Part shown: piece after piece, positions 1 through 6,456 of the stretch
Layout of the letters: the number at the start of each line of letters is the position of its first letter
Numbering within the stretch: position 1 is the stretch's first letter
Origin: Nitrococcus sp.
GTDB lineage: Bacteria; Pseudomonadota; Gammaproteobacteria; Nitrococcales; Nitrococcaceae
DNA: 17,807 nt
Assembly (NCBI GenBank): GCA_030452365.1
Contig: JAKDMK010000009.1
Location: forward strand, 1-17,807
Direction: 5' to 3'
Program-made: the position numbers and the translations under genes
The notes under the pieces: model-generated
Told to the model about the DNA's origin: nothing
Database searches by the model: none
The model's input: only the letters and a program-made list of their open reading frames with translations

Positions 1-347
1 GCAACGCCCTCGGCGTCGACCCGCACCGTGCCGGTGAATTCCCCCGTCAGGAGGCGATGCATCAGCTCCTCTGCTTTGAAGCCGATTGGGAGGCTTATGG
101 TAAGCGTCTTGACTGATATCGTGTCGTCTACCGTCAACGGCGCTATGACAAGCCCGTGGATCCGCATTTGCCCATCCAGACCCGCGCTGACGCTATCCCA
201 CTCGAGTGTGGCATATGGAGCAGCGAGTCGAGCCAACTCCTCGACGCCGCGCCAAGCCTGGGACCAGACATAGAGCTTTGCAAGCCCGTAGCCAAGCAAT
301 CCGGCAGCCAGCATCACAAGCATGACGCGGGCTATAGATCTACGCAT
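1..347 (-). CDS. Membrane-anchored hypothetical protein, C-terminus off the left edge
   Basis: An open minus-strand frame starts with ATG at 347 and reaches the window edge without a stop, so about 115 N-terminal codons are visible. Residues 1-25 are a basic start followed by a hydrophobic stretch (RVMLVMLAAGLLGYGL), which suggests an N-terminal membrane anchor with the rest in the periplasm. The following part (AAPYATLEWDSVSAGLDG, then RIHGLVIAPLTV) alternates polar and hydrophobic residues in the style of YdgA/DUF945 or AsmA-like proteins. That family guess is weak. No strong Shine-Dalgarno sequence precedes the start. It lies 56 bp after the small frame that follows cqsA and could be the distal gene of the same transcript. 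Confidence 0.55.
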   Translation of the reverse strand, partial: MRRSIARVMLVMLAAGLLGYGLAKLYVWSQAWRGVEELARLAAPYATLEWDSVSAGLDGQMRIHGLVIAPLTVDDTISVKTLTISLPIGFKAEELMHRLLTGEFTGTVRVDAEGV

Positions 348-403
348 TGCGCTTATCTTCGCTCGCCCTTTCACTTTGGCGTCTCTCAATGTGATAAGTC
401 GGG

Positions 404-688
404 TCAGGGCGCGGCGGTGCTGCCGCAGTGGATTCTCGGGAAACGCGCCAACTCGGGTAATAGCTCCATGAAATCGGCAGGCAGCTCTCGATAGCAGTCA
501 GGAATCTCCGTAACGGCCCTTCTCAGTAGCGATATCCGGGGCAGCCTCAATGAGAGCCGATCGAGCGCCAGAGCGATGTGATCCAAGTCGCGATTTCTCG
601 ATGAGCTGGATGCGACGCCTGGAGCTGCCCTGCGTTTAACACCATCGCCATGGGAATGCAGCACCCGCGCCGCATTTATCATCTCCAT
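404..688 (-). CDS. Small hypothetical protein directly downstream of cqsA
   Basis: This frame of 94 codons begins at ATG 688, only 11 nt after the cqsA stop, and ends 56 bp before the next minus-strand frame. A TTG one codon earlier (691) is another possible start. The tight, same-strand spacing favours a real gene translated after cqsA. The protein is rich in Arg, Leu and Ser, with no membrane segment and no motif I recognise; the last third (LPADFMELLPELARFP) could form an amphipathic helix. No good ribosome binding site is visible. It may be a spurious frame in GC-rich DNA. Confidence 0.3.
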   Translation of the reverse strand: MEMINAARVLHSHGDGVKRRAAPGVASSSSRNRDLDHIALALDRLSLRLPRISLLRRAVTEIPDCYRELPADFMELLPELARFPRIHCGSTAAP

Positions 689-699
689 CAAGAGTCCCG

Positions 700-1956
700 C
701 TAGCTAAGGAGCGGGCAAGGGCGCGGCTTGCGGCGCGTGGACGCCCAGTTAGCCAGATCCACTTCCTTGCGAATGGCGGCGCAGGCATCCACGATGCGCT
801 GCAACTGGGCGCCGGTGAGCGTCGCGTTCACGGATAAGCGCATCAGCGAACGGTTGGTCGTCGTCGCTGGGGCGCAAAACACCGAGCCAAAAATCCCCCG
901 CGACTCCAAGGCATCTCGCAGCACGATGGTTTGAGGCTCCGGCCCCGACTCCAGGCTGATGATCTGCGATTGGCTGGCCAAATTGTACCCGAGCCGAGTA
1001 AGCTCATCGCGCAAATAGCAGGCGTTATCATGCAGCTTGCGGCGCCGCCAATCCTCGTCCCGTATCACTCGCAAGGTGGCTTGCAGCCCCGCCACTTCCT
1101 GCGGCAGCAAAGTGGAGCTGAAGATCGCTGGGCGCGCGGTGCATCGGAAGTAATCGGCAAAGCGTTCTGAACAAGTGATCAACCCGGCGCGGCCGGCGAA
1201 AGCCTTGGCCAGGCTGGCAGTGCGGAAATGGACTTGCTCGGTCAGGCCGCAGGCGGCCACCAACCCCGTTCCATCCGGGCCATGGGTGCCCAGGGAGTGT
1301 GATTCATCCACCACCAACACGCAGCCGTAGCGCAGCCCGATCTCCACGATTTCTGCCAGCGGAGCCACCGCGCCGGTCGTGCTGTACACCGAGTCCACCA
1401 CTACGATGCCCGGTCCGTGACGACGAATCTGCCGTTCGAGGTGATCAACGTCGTTGTGCCGAAACGGCCGTGCCGTTGCTCCGGCGCTCAGAATCCCCTC
1501 GTGCAATGACATATGGGCGAGCATGTCCACGTACACGGGCACGTATTCATTGGCAATGGCCTGGATCAAGCCAGTATTGGCACACCAGCCGGACTGGCAG
1601 AGCACCGTGGCCTCACTGCCGAGATAACGGGCAAACTCGGCTTCCAGGTGCAGCTGCGGTTGATCGCCCTGCAAGAAGACAGCGGACATTAACAATCCGT
1701 TGCCGGCGCGCTCGATCGCTTCGACCTGTGCACTCAGTATTGTGGGATGGCGGGCGATGGATAGATAATCGTTGCTCTGAAGCAGCACCGAAGCGGCGCT
1801 CGGTAGCCGCCCACGCATGATGTGCCCCCCGCGCCAGGACTTCTCCACCCGCTCGCGGTAGTATGTCTCTACACGATCCTTGAGGAAGGCGGGCTCCCAC
1901 GAGGGTTCGACCCACTCAATTTCATCCCAGAGCTGCGAATAAGCGACTTGAGCCAT
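700..1956 (-). CDS. cqsA: CqsA/LqsA-type alpha-hydroxyketone autoinducer synthase
   Basis: This is a PLP-dependent fold-type I enzyme of the alpha-oxoamine synthase group. The family condenses an acyl-CoA with S-adenosylmethionine (Vibrio) to make CAI-1-type, or LAI-1-type (Legionella), signals in the cytoplasm. I recognise long stretches shared with Vibrio cholerae CqsA from memory: LLQSNDYL, the QSGWxAN block, VDxxAHMSLxEG, RHGPGIVVVDSVYST, LVVDESHSLGTHGP, HFRTASLAKAFAGRAG, PAIFSSTLLPxExAGL and GSVFCAPAT. The PLP lysine is in the ASLAK motif and the cofactor-ring Asp is in VVDESHS. The frame opens at 1980, but ATG 1956 has GGAGG five bases upstream, so the shorter form of 418 residues is preferred; Vibrio CqsA is about 390. 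All key residues appear present. No cqsS or lqsS neighbour is visible; the nearest signalling gene is the co-oriented diguanylate cyclase upstream. Confidence 0.93.
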   Translation of the reverse strand: MAQVAYSQLWDEIEWVEPSWEPAFLKDRVETYYRERVEKSWRGGHIMRGRLPSAASVLLQSNDYLSIARHPTILSAQVEAIERAGNGLLMSAVFLQGDQPQLHLEAEFARYLGSEATVLCQSGWCANTGLIQAIANEYVPVYVDMLAHMSLHEGILSAGATARPFRHNDVDHLERQIRRHGPGIVVVDSVYSTTGAVAPLAEIVEIGLRYGCVLVVDESHSLGTHGPDGTGLVAACGLTEQVHFRTASLAKAFAGRAGLITCSERFADYFRCTARPAIFSSTLLPQEVAGLQATLRVIRDEDWRRRKLHDNACYLRDELTRLGYNLASQSQIISLESGPEPQTIVLRDALESRGIFGSVFCAPATTTNRSLMRLSVNATLTGAQLQRIVDACAAIRKEVDLANWASTRRKPRPCPLLS

Positions 1957-2071
1957 GATTGCCTCCGTTGTAGGTACCACAGGTCATCAACGGCAGGAGC
2001 ATGGGTCAGAACTAGAACCATGACCGCGTTCGGTCTTGGATAAGATATTGTTATCGTTATATTGTTACGTT

Positions 2072-2188
2072 ATGACCTCAGGCCCTGAAACGGCAGGTCC
2101 GGTGACATTCCTGAACCGTAAGATCGGACGAGCCTTGAGTCTATTGGGACGGATTCACGGCGTGTCCGGGCGTGCCCTACCGGCTTAA
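2072..2188 (+). CDS. Possible 38-residue basic peptide, divergent from cqsA
   Basis: An ATG-to-TAA frame encodes a short basic peptide whose middle (FLNRKIGRALSLLGRIHG) could form an amphipathic helix. It is divergent from cqsA, with 115 bp between the two starts. No clear Shine-Dalgarno sequence precedes it, and a frame this short can occur by chance. Alternatives are a leader peptide or a decayed C-terminal fragment. Confidence 0.15.
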   Translation: MTSGPETAGPVTFLNRKIGRALSLLGRIHGVSGRALPA

Positions 2189-2469
2189 CCATGTGGAGCC
2201 AAAAACATTTTTTCGATTACGCGCGAACCTCCGCTACAGCTAGCGATTCCCCATAAAGCAAATAGTATTCACTGGCCTATTAAGTTACCCGCATGATACG
2301 TAGTGCGATTCGGACGAGCATGTCCTGTTGCTTTGGGTCTATAGCGAAGGGAATCTCGGGGGTGCCGTGTCGGCTGCGTAAAGATGGGTGCGCGTCATAC
2401 GTAATCACGTTCATATTCTCGAAATTGAAACAGCGGGCTTATAGATTAACGTAATTGGCGGTTGCAAAA

Positions 2470-2485
2470 TGTGAATGGTGTCACA
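2470..2485. promoter_or_regulatory. CRP/Vfr-type operator palindrome
   Basis: The sequence TGTGAATGGTGTCACA matches the CRP half-sites TGTGA-N6-TCACA exactly, and the symmetry extends two bases further on each side (AATGTGA...TCACATT). It lies in a comparatively AT-rich part of the spacer, 514 bp upstream of the cqsA start and about 325 bp past the end of the cyclase gene. The match is seen directly; binding by a CRP-family protein is inferred. Confidence 0.5.
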
Positions 2486-2698
2486 TTGTGTACATTCGCT
2501 GAATCTCGTGGCGAGTGATACTGCAAATGGCAGGGCATGGATGGTGAATGCTTTGAGGACACCCCGATGCGAATCCCAATGGCGACCACGACGGCAGCGA
2601 TGCGGCTTTCGTTGAAGGGATTGCGCTGGATGATAAGACCCGGACGGCCTTAGACCGAGTCCGGAAGGGGCGGGAGGTCGCAGTGAAGTCCACTAGAC

Positions 2699-2733
2699 CT
2701 CATCACGCCTCACCCCTTACGCCTCACGCCTCA
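2699..2733. repeat. Degenerate gcctcac tandem repeats
   Basis: The unit cgcctcac or ttacgcctcac recurs three times in about 35 bp (catcacgcctcac, cccttacgcctcac, gcctcag). Such strings turn up between genes in several proteobacterial genomes (from memory). It sits next to the stem-loop at 2754-2785, so the two may form one intergenic element. Confidence 0.5.
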
Positions 2734-2753
2734 GGGTCTGGCCGAAGGCGAAC

Positions 2754-2785
2754 CGCATTTTCCCAGCGCAGGCTGGGAAAATGCG
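2754..2785. repeat. Perfect 14-bp inverted repeat with a 4-base loop
   Basis: The arms CGCATTTTCCCAGC (2754-2767) and GCTGGGAAAATGCG (2772-2785) are exact reverse complements around the loop gcag. The element lies 25 bp past the stop of the minus-strand diguanylate cyclase gene, where a terminator would be expected. No uridine run follows on either strand, so a REP-like or mRNA-stabilising hairpin is as likely as a terminator. Confidence 0.6.
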
Positions 2786-2810
2786 TAGGATCTAATGTGG
2801 AGCAATGAGA

Positions 2811-4010
2811 TCAATGTCTGCTCTCCTTGAACCCCCTTTGGGTGCCAAGGGTGCCAGAGATTTGTTCCCTCGCTTTACGAACGACCACCCGATTGCGCCC
2901 TTGCCGCTTAGCGGCATACAAGGCCAGATCAGCCTGGTGGATGAGGGCGTGAATATTCTCCTCATAGCCGGACCCATTGTCATTTGCCGCCACGCCGATG
3001 CTAACGGTAACCGACACGCCGTTGCCCGCTTGCGCATTGATCCGCTGACGGATACCCTCGGCGATCTTAGCGCCTTGGGTTTTATCCGCGTTGTGCAGAT
3101 ACACGACGAATTCCTCGCCCCCGTATCGAGCGACGAGATCGGTGTTGCGGATCATGGGAGTCATGAGGGTGGCCACCTCTTTCAACACAGTATCGCCAGC
3201 CACATGGCCATGTAGCTCATTCAGTGCCTTGAAGTGGTCGACCTCGATGAACAGCACGCATGCGCTTTGCGCATCGCGTTGGGCAAGTCTCAACAGGCGC
3301 TGGCTGGCGTCGAGGAAATGGCGTCGATTGGGCAGTTGCGTGAGTTCATCCGTATTGGCGATTTGTTCCAGCTCAGTGCGGTAGCAATAGATCTGCCAGT
3401 AGAGGACATCGAAGAGACCGACAATCACTATTATTGGCCCGTAGAGCATCCAGATATACATGTGGTAGACGGGCATGTTCAGATGCGCAGCGAAACCAAG
3501 GGCGTGCAGCAGGGTCGGAAACAAAGCAATGACAGTGAGCGCCAGCACGTTGAACCGCAAACTCTGCGCCAGGCAGAGAAACGGCATGAAAATGAAGAAG
3601 TACAGGAAAGTGCCCATGCCATACTCAGGCCCCTGCTCAAGCCGAGAAAGAATCTCGATGAGCATGCCGTCCACGCACAGCGGTGCCAGCAGCAAAGCCA
3701 CGCGCGCCCCAAGCGAGCGGGCATCCTGGTAGAGCAACCCAGCTAGGACCAGTGTCACCAACGTTGCACCTATGCGTAGCGCTATGGTGTCGATGGCATT
3801 AGTCGGGTCCACGACGTAGTCCCAAAGCCAAGTCGTGGCCACGAAGAAAGCGGTCAGGAAGCCGGCAAGCCCGACGAAGCGGCCGAATTCCGACGCCTTG
3901 GCGCTCAGGTAGTCTTCTGTATGCACCGCGCGCAGCAAGCCTATAAATTCCCTAAGCCGCCATCGGAGCATCCAATAAGTGTAACGAACCATTCTCCGCC
4001 CCAGCTGCAT
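2811..4010 (-). CDS. Membrane diguanylate cyclase with CqsS-like six-helix N-terminus
   Basis: The 399-residue protein has about six hydrophobic segments (roughly 46-66, 77-95, 102-118, 131-148, 154-172, 186-205), then a GGDEF domain from TDELTQLPNRR (220-230) onward. The signature is RYGGEEF (GGEEF at 297-301), preceded by the RxxD inhibitory site RNTD (288-291), so it should make c-di-GMP from GTP and respond to product inhibition. The usual DxD before HFK is EVD (Glu256), a conservative change at a metal ligand; the guanine-contacting Asn264 is kept. The hydrophobic region recalls the CqsS sensor domain (VGLAGFL near 46, LRIGATL near 78, LLYQD near 92). ATG 4010 is used; ATG 3992 is an alternative. 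It precedes cqsA in the same orientation. Confidence 0.88.
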   Translation of the reverse strand: MQLGRRMVRYTYWMLRWRLREFIGLLRAVHTEDYLSAKASEFGRFVGLAGFLTAFFVATTWLWDYVVDPTNAIDTIALRIGATLVTLVLAGLLYQDARSLGARVALLLAPLCVDGMLIEILSRLEQGPEYGMGTFLYFFIFMPFLCLAQSLRFNVLALTVIALFPTLLHALGFAAHLNMPVYHMYIWMLYGPIIVIVGLFDVLYWQIYCYRTELEQIANTDELTQLPNRRHFLDASQRLLRLAQRDAQSACVLFIEVDHFKALNELHGHVAGDTVLKEVATLMTPMIRNTDLVARYGGEEFVVYLHNADKTQGAKIAEGIRQRINAQAGNGVSVTVSIGVAANDNGSGYEENIHALIHQADLALYAAKRQGRNRVVVRKAREQISGTLGTQRGFKESRH

Positions 4011-4018
4011 AAGGTTCG

Positions 4019-4171
4019 TCAGCCGTAGCCCGCCGGTCGCAATCCGGCAACTGCCCGCTCTAGCTCGTCAATGTCGATCATCTGCATTTGACGCATCGCC
4101 TCCATGGCTCTTCGCGATCCCTCACGGTCGGGGTCGTTGATCATTGAAGTGGACCCGATGATCTGGACCAT
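4019..4171 (-). pseudogene. C-terminal relic of a VOC/PhnB-like protein
   Basis: A 50-residue open frame reads QIIGSTSMINDPDREG, then RRAMEAMRQMQMIDIDELERA. This matches the tail of the PhnB-like VOC proteins often annotated as 3-demethylubiquinone methyltransferase-like, whose ends usually read WQIVPxxLxEMxxDPDxxRAxRxxxAMxxMxKxDIxxLxxA (from memory). Everything upstream of that point is missing, and the sequence passes directly into a nucleotidyltransferase head. It ends eight bases before the cyclase start. It is judged non-functional. Confidence 0.5.
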
Positions 4172-4192
4172 TGGCATAGATAGAATGCCACA

Positions 4193-4372
4193 TCATAAGG
4201 AGCGTGTGGACGCAGCGGGCCCATCGAAGCGGACGAGGATGTCGATGTCGCTCCTCGCGCCGGCATCACCTCGGGCCGCGGAACCGAAGACGGCCAGATC
4301 GAGCACACCGAACTCGCGTGCCAGCTGCGCCTTGTGTGCTTGAAGGCGTTCGAGCGCGTTAGCCTTGTTCAT
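4193..4372 (-). pseudogene. Truncated MNT-type nucleotidyltransferase (N-terminal part)
   Basis: The frame opens at ATG 4372 and gives 59 residues. It contains the nucleotidyltransferase hallmark VFGSAARGDAG followed by RSDIDILVRFDGP, i.e. GSxxRG and DID of the NTP_transf_2 fold, as in MntA antitoxins and HI0073-like proteins. A normal member is 95-110 residues; here the sequence breaks after STRSL at a TGA and merges into the VOC relic. The partner HEPN/HepT gene is not seen. Whether the stub is still expressed is unknown. Confidence 0.6.
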
Positions 4373-4402
4373 AACGATTCCCGCCAGCGGCTGCCTGTGC
4401 GC

Positions 4403-4549
4403 TCATGCTACTACTTTCGTACGCTGTGTTTTGACCATCCTGCAGCATGCCTCCTCAAACAACTGCTCGACATCGTCCTGCCTCACGTAGACGTCGGTAA
4501 ACTCGTCGAAGGCCCAGCAGACGGATATGCGCGCGTTGTTGACGCCCAT
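4403..4549 (-). CDS. Possible 48-residue hypothetical protein
   Basis: A minus-strand ATG-to-TGA frame reads ARISVCWAFDEFTDVYVRQD, then VEQLFEEACCRM, an amino-acid mix more protein-like than most short frames here. A second frame ending in TGA four bases upstream of its ATG (reading KRVLIVRINGYRDEG) could be a coupled partner or part of one frameshifted gene. I recognise no family. Its position among relics makes a decayed gene plausible. Confidence 0.25.
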   Translation of the reverse strand: MGVNNARISVCWAFDEFTDVYVRQDDVEQLFEEACCRMVKTQRTKVVA

Positions 4550-4645
4550 CGCTCAATAGGTGTCCATGGCAGTCGTTTTCTCTTTGACACCCTCGTCGCG
4601 GTAACCGTTGATTCTGACGATCAGTACCCGCTTCCCGCCGACCCC

Positions 4646-4840
4646 ATGAACCGCCAGACTTGGCCAAAGGTATCCATTATTATCCCCGCGCGGGACGAAG
4701 AAGCAGGCATCGAGCAAGCACTGCAGTCCGTTTTACATATGGATTATCCAAATTTCGAAGTAACTACTCACCCCCGTCATCCTGCGCGCAGCGGAGCGGA
4801 GTCGCAGGATCCAGCGACTAGATTCTGCGACTGCGCCTGA
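4646..4840 (+). pseudogene. N-terminal stub of a GT2 glycosyltransferase, truncated by a repeat
   Basis: The first 39 codons read WPKVSIIIPARDEEAGIEQA, then LQSVLHMDYPNFEV. This is the standard opening of a family 2 glycosyltransferase (VSIIIPARNEE ... YPxFEVIVVDD). Immediately after FEV the expected nucleotide-binding strand is replaced by the palindromic repeat beginning near 4776, and the fused frame stops at 4840. The catalytic DxD region and the rest of the roughly 300-residue enzyme are gone. Confidence 0.65.
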
Positions 4841-4859
4841 CGGCTCCGCGCAGAATGAC
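4776..4859. repeat. 84-bp palindromic intergenic repeat (MITE/REP-like)
   Basis: The outer ends GTCATCCTGCGCG and CGCGCAGAATGAC are near-perfect reverse complements. A nested inner pair GTCGCAGGATC (4801-4811) and GATTCTGCGAC (4821-4831) differs at one position. The whole element can fold into one long hairpin. A partial copy of the outer end, GTCATCCTGCGC, recurs at 4871-4882. The structure and its position inside a gene fragment suggest a small non-autonomous mobile or REP-type element. Confidence 0.7.
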
Positions 4860-5228
4860 AGTACGGAGAAGTCATCCTGCGCAGAAGCCGCGCTGAGTTT
4901 GTCAACATAGTTGTCCGCTTTTTCATGCCGCCTTCAACCTAGTACGTAGACCGGTTTACCAGGCAATTGGGGGCCACATACGGATCGCCCTCCGCCCCAG
5001 GGCTCTGGGTGCTGGCAATCATCGGAAGGTCGCGGACGGTGGCGCGGCTACTGCGGCGATCTCGCACGGCCGCCCTACATTGATGGATAGCAGGACCATT
5101 TGCGGAACTCAGCGGCCGCACCGCGTCTCATAAATGTAGGAGCAGAGCAAATTTGGCGAGCTTAACTTCGCAATAGCAAGCGAGCAGCGTGAAACCGTGC
5201 GGCGGGGATAGGTTGGGAGGCCCGCAAT
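4860..5228. other. 369-bp spacer without a supported gene
   Basis: It starts with a second, partial copy of the palindromic repeat end (4871-4882). The rest shows no recognisable coding pattern; the minus-strand frame at 4939-5121 has no start context or motif I can support. The last 60 bases precede a small gene and contain its ribosome binding site. Confidence 0.5.
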
Positions 5229-5495
5229 ATGAAGTGGAAATGGACAGAACAGCTCGAAAGAGAGGAAAGGCTGCTACGCGAGCTCGATGAGAAGACACCC
5301 CCCATGTCCAATGAACTTGTGCATACGCTCGAAGGACTTGGCCGATTAGCCAGCTTTATACAAGAGGATGTGGACAATGCGCTGCACGCCGATGGCAGCG
5401 AAGTGCGTCAACGCTTGGAAGAGATAGGCCGAAAGGCAGAGATTCTAAGCGATTGGCTGCGTAAGAAGGCAGACGAGTGCCGGGATGGATCCTGA
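5229..5495 (+). CDS. Small charged helical protein of unknown function
   Basis: The 88-residue product is strongly charged and helical in character (EQLEREERLLRELDEK near the start, EVRQRLEEIGRKAE near the end), with heptad-like leucine spacing. This suggests a short coiled coil or helical bundle in the cytoplasm. There is no membrane segment, signal peptide or Cys pair. The start is well supported: GGGAGG lies eight bases before the ATG. It appears to be a single-gene unit with a hairpin 30 bp downstream. Confidence 0.65.
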   Translation: MKWKWTEQLEREERLLRELDEKTPPMSNELVHTLEGLGRLASFIQEDVDNALHADGSEVRQRLEEIGRKAEILSDWLRKKADECRDGS

Positions 5496-5525
5496 GTCGG
5501 TTAGCATTCTCGCGCACGCAGCAGA

Positions 5526-5545
5526 ACGCACTAAAAGCAGTGCGT
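5526..5545 (+). terminator. Hairpin after the small charged protein gene
   Basis: ACGCACT and AGTGCGT form a perfect 7-bp stem around the loop aaaagc, 30 bp past the stop codon. No T-run follows, so intrinsic termination would be weak. Confidence 0.3.
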
Positions 5546-5755
5546 ATGGTCACTTAATGTTATGAAACTATTCAGTAATCTTCGCTAATTTTGTTGGTCA
5601 ACAGTGTGATATCACAAACGGGCAGCTAGACATGGGAAATCCACCTCCCTGCATCAGTATCCAGTGAACCGCGTGCGCTGCGAAAGCGCCATGAGGGGAT
5701 ACGCGTAAATGGCCTGGGGAGAAACCCTAGGAAACGCATGGCCACTATACGAGCT

Positions 5756-5797
5756 CCGCGTCCGATAATGCTCGGGTACGGACATCTGACGACCTAC
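5756..5797. repeat. Dispersed 42-bp repeat, copy 1
   Basis: This segment matches 11632-11673 at 40 of 42 positions in the same orientation. It contains the sub-palindrome GTCCG...CGGAC. Read on the minus strand, both copies give VGRQ(M/T)SVPEHYRTR; of the two differences one is silent (GTA/GTT) and one changes Met to Thr. In this copy the minus-strand reading starts just after GGAGG and ATG (5812), so it may be the head of a broken gene. Confidence 0.75.
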
Positions 5798-5870
5798 CAT
5801 CGGAGACCCCATCACGCCTCCGGGCGGAACCGACTCCCGCAGCGATTTCCCGCGCAGACACGGCACAAGT

Positions 5871-6314
5871 CTACTTGTTGCTAACAGGTGTGAGTGTCGT
5901 CTTCGCGTATGACCCGCGCTTCGAGAGCTCCATCTGCATCTTCAACGCGCTCGGATCATCATCGATGCGTTGGACCGTAAGGAGGCCTCCCACCCAAGAA
6001 CCACAGTACGGGCCGCTCGCTTCATGCGGATAAGGGACAATGCTATACACTGATCTGGAATCCTTGGAGACGGGTTTCAGACCGACCCTGCACTCCATTG
6101 TCTTAAACAGCAATTCCGGTGGGCTTGCGTCCAACGTCAGCTTCACAAACACCGTTTCGTGCCGCGCGGTGGACTTGTATTGACCTTCCCACGCCTGCGG
6201 GTCAGCGGAGCGCGCCTGACCGGCCACCGCTAATATGAAGATTGTGGCCAAGAGCACGAATCGAGGCAGTGGGGACGTGGTCAGTGACGAGACCTTCTCC
6301 GTGACGATTGTCAT
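5871..6314 (-). CDS. Small secreted protein of unknown function
   Basis: ATG 6314 has AGGAG seven bases upstream, so it is preferred to the in-frame start at 6365. The 147-residue product has a hydrophobic segment at about 17-32 (LPRFVLLATIFILAVAG) ending in ARSA before DPQAWEG, a good type I signal peptide with likely cleavage after residue 37. The mature part is about 110 residues, beta-rich in appearance (QYKSTARHETVFVKLTL), with two Cys (75 and 104) that could form a disulphide in the periplasm. I do not recognise a family. It is divergent from the YihY-family gene, with a 142-bp shared upstream region. Confidence 0.65.
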   Translation of the reverse strand: MTIVTEKVSSLTTSPLPRFVLLATIFILAVAGQARSADPQAWEGQYKSTARHETVFVKLTLDASPPELLFKTMECRVGLKPVSKDSRSVYSIVPYPHEASGPYCGSWVGGLLTVQRIDDDPSALKMQMELSKRGSYAKTTLTPVSNK

Positions 6315-6456
6315 GTTGATGCTCCTATCGTGGAATTTGTTCCCATACCCTGGTGCCGGCTGCACCCGCTGAATTCGCCGTCAGCCGCAAAGGCTCACGT
6401 GCAGAATCACGGCATACTACAAAGCGATTGCAGCTGCGCGATGGTCCGAAAGCCGA

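Larger units (their letters stand above)
1957..2810. other. 854-bp intergenic region between cqsA and the diguanylate cyclase gene
   Basis: No convincing gene lies here. It holds the upstream region of cqsA, a CRP-like palindrome, degenerate gcctcac repeats and a strong stem-loop. The part around 2190-2480 is visibly more AT-rich than its surroundings, as expected of a regulatory region. A plus-strand frame at 2549-2700 (reading PDANPNGDHDGSDAAFVEG) looks coding-like but lacks a start and an identifiable family; it may be a relic. Confidence 0.6.
5496..5870. other. 375-bp spacer between two small genes
   Basis: The spacer is bounded by the plus-strand small gene and the end of a minus-strand gene. 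It carries a hairpin at 5526-5545 and the first copy of the 42-bp dispersed repeat at 5756-5797. A minus-strand GGAGG and ATG pair (ATG at 5812) opens a frame that runs through the repeat, but no protein family is recognised. Confidence 0.5.

Noticed and set aside
1299..1820. 173-codon plus-strand open frame inside cqsA
   Set aside because: It is antisense to conserved CqsA blocks and Arg/Pro-rich without family features.
4939..5121. Minus-strand frame considered as a Fic-family fragment because of GDPYVAPN
   Set aside because: The resemblance is a few residues only, with no Fic motif and no supporting start.
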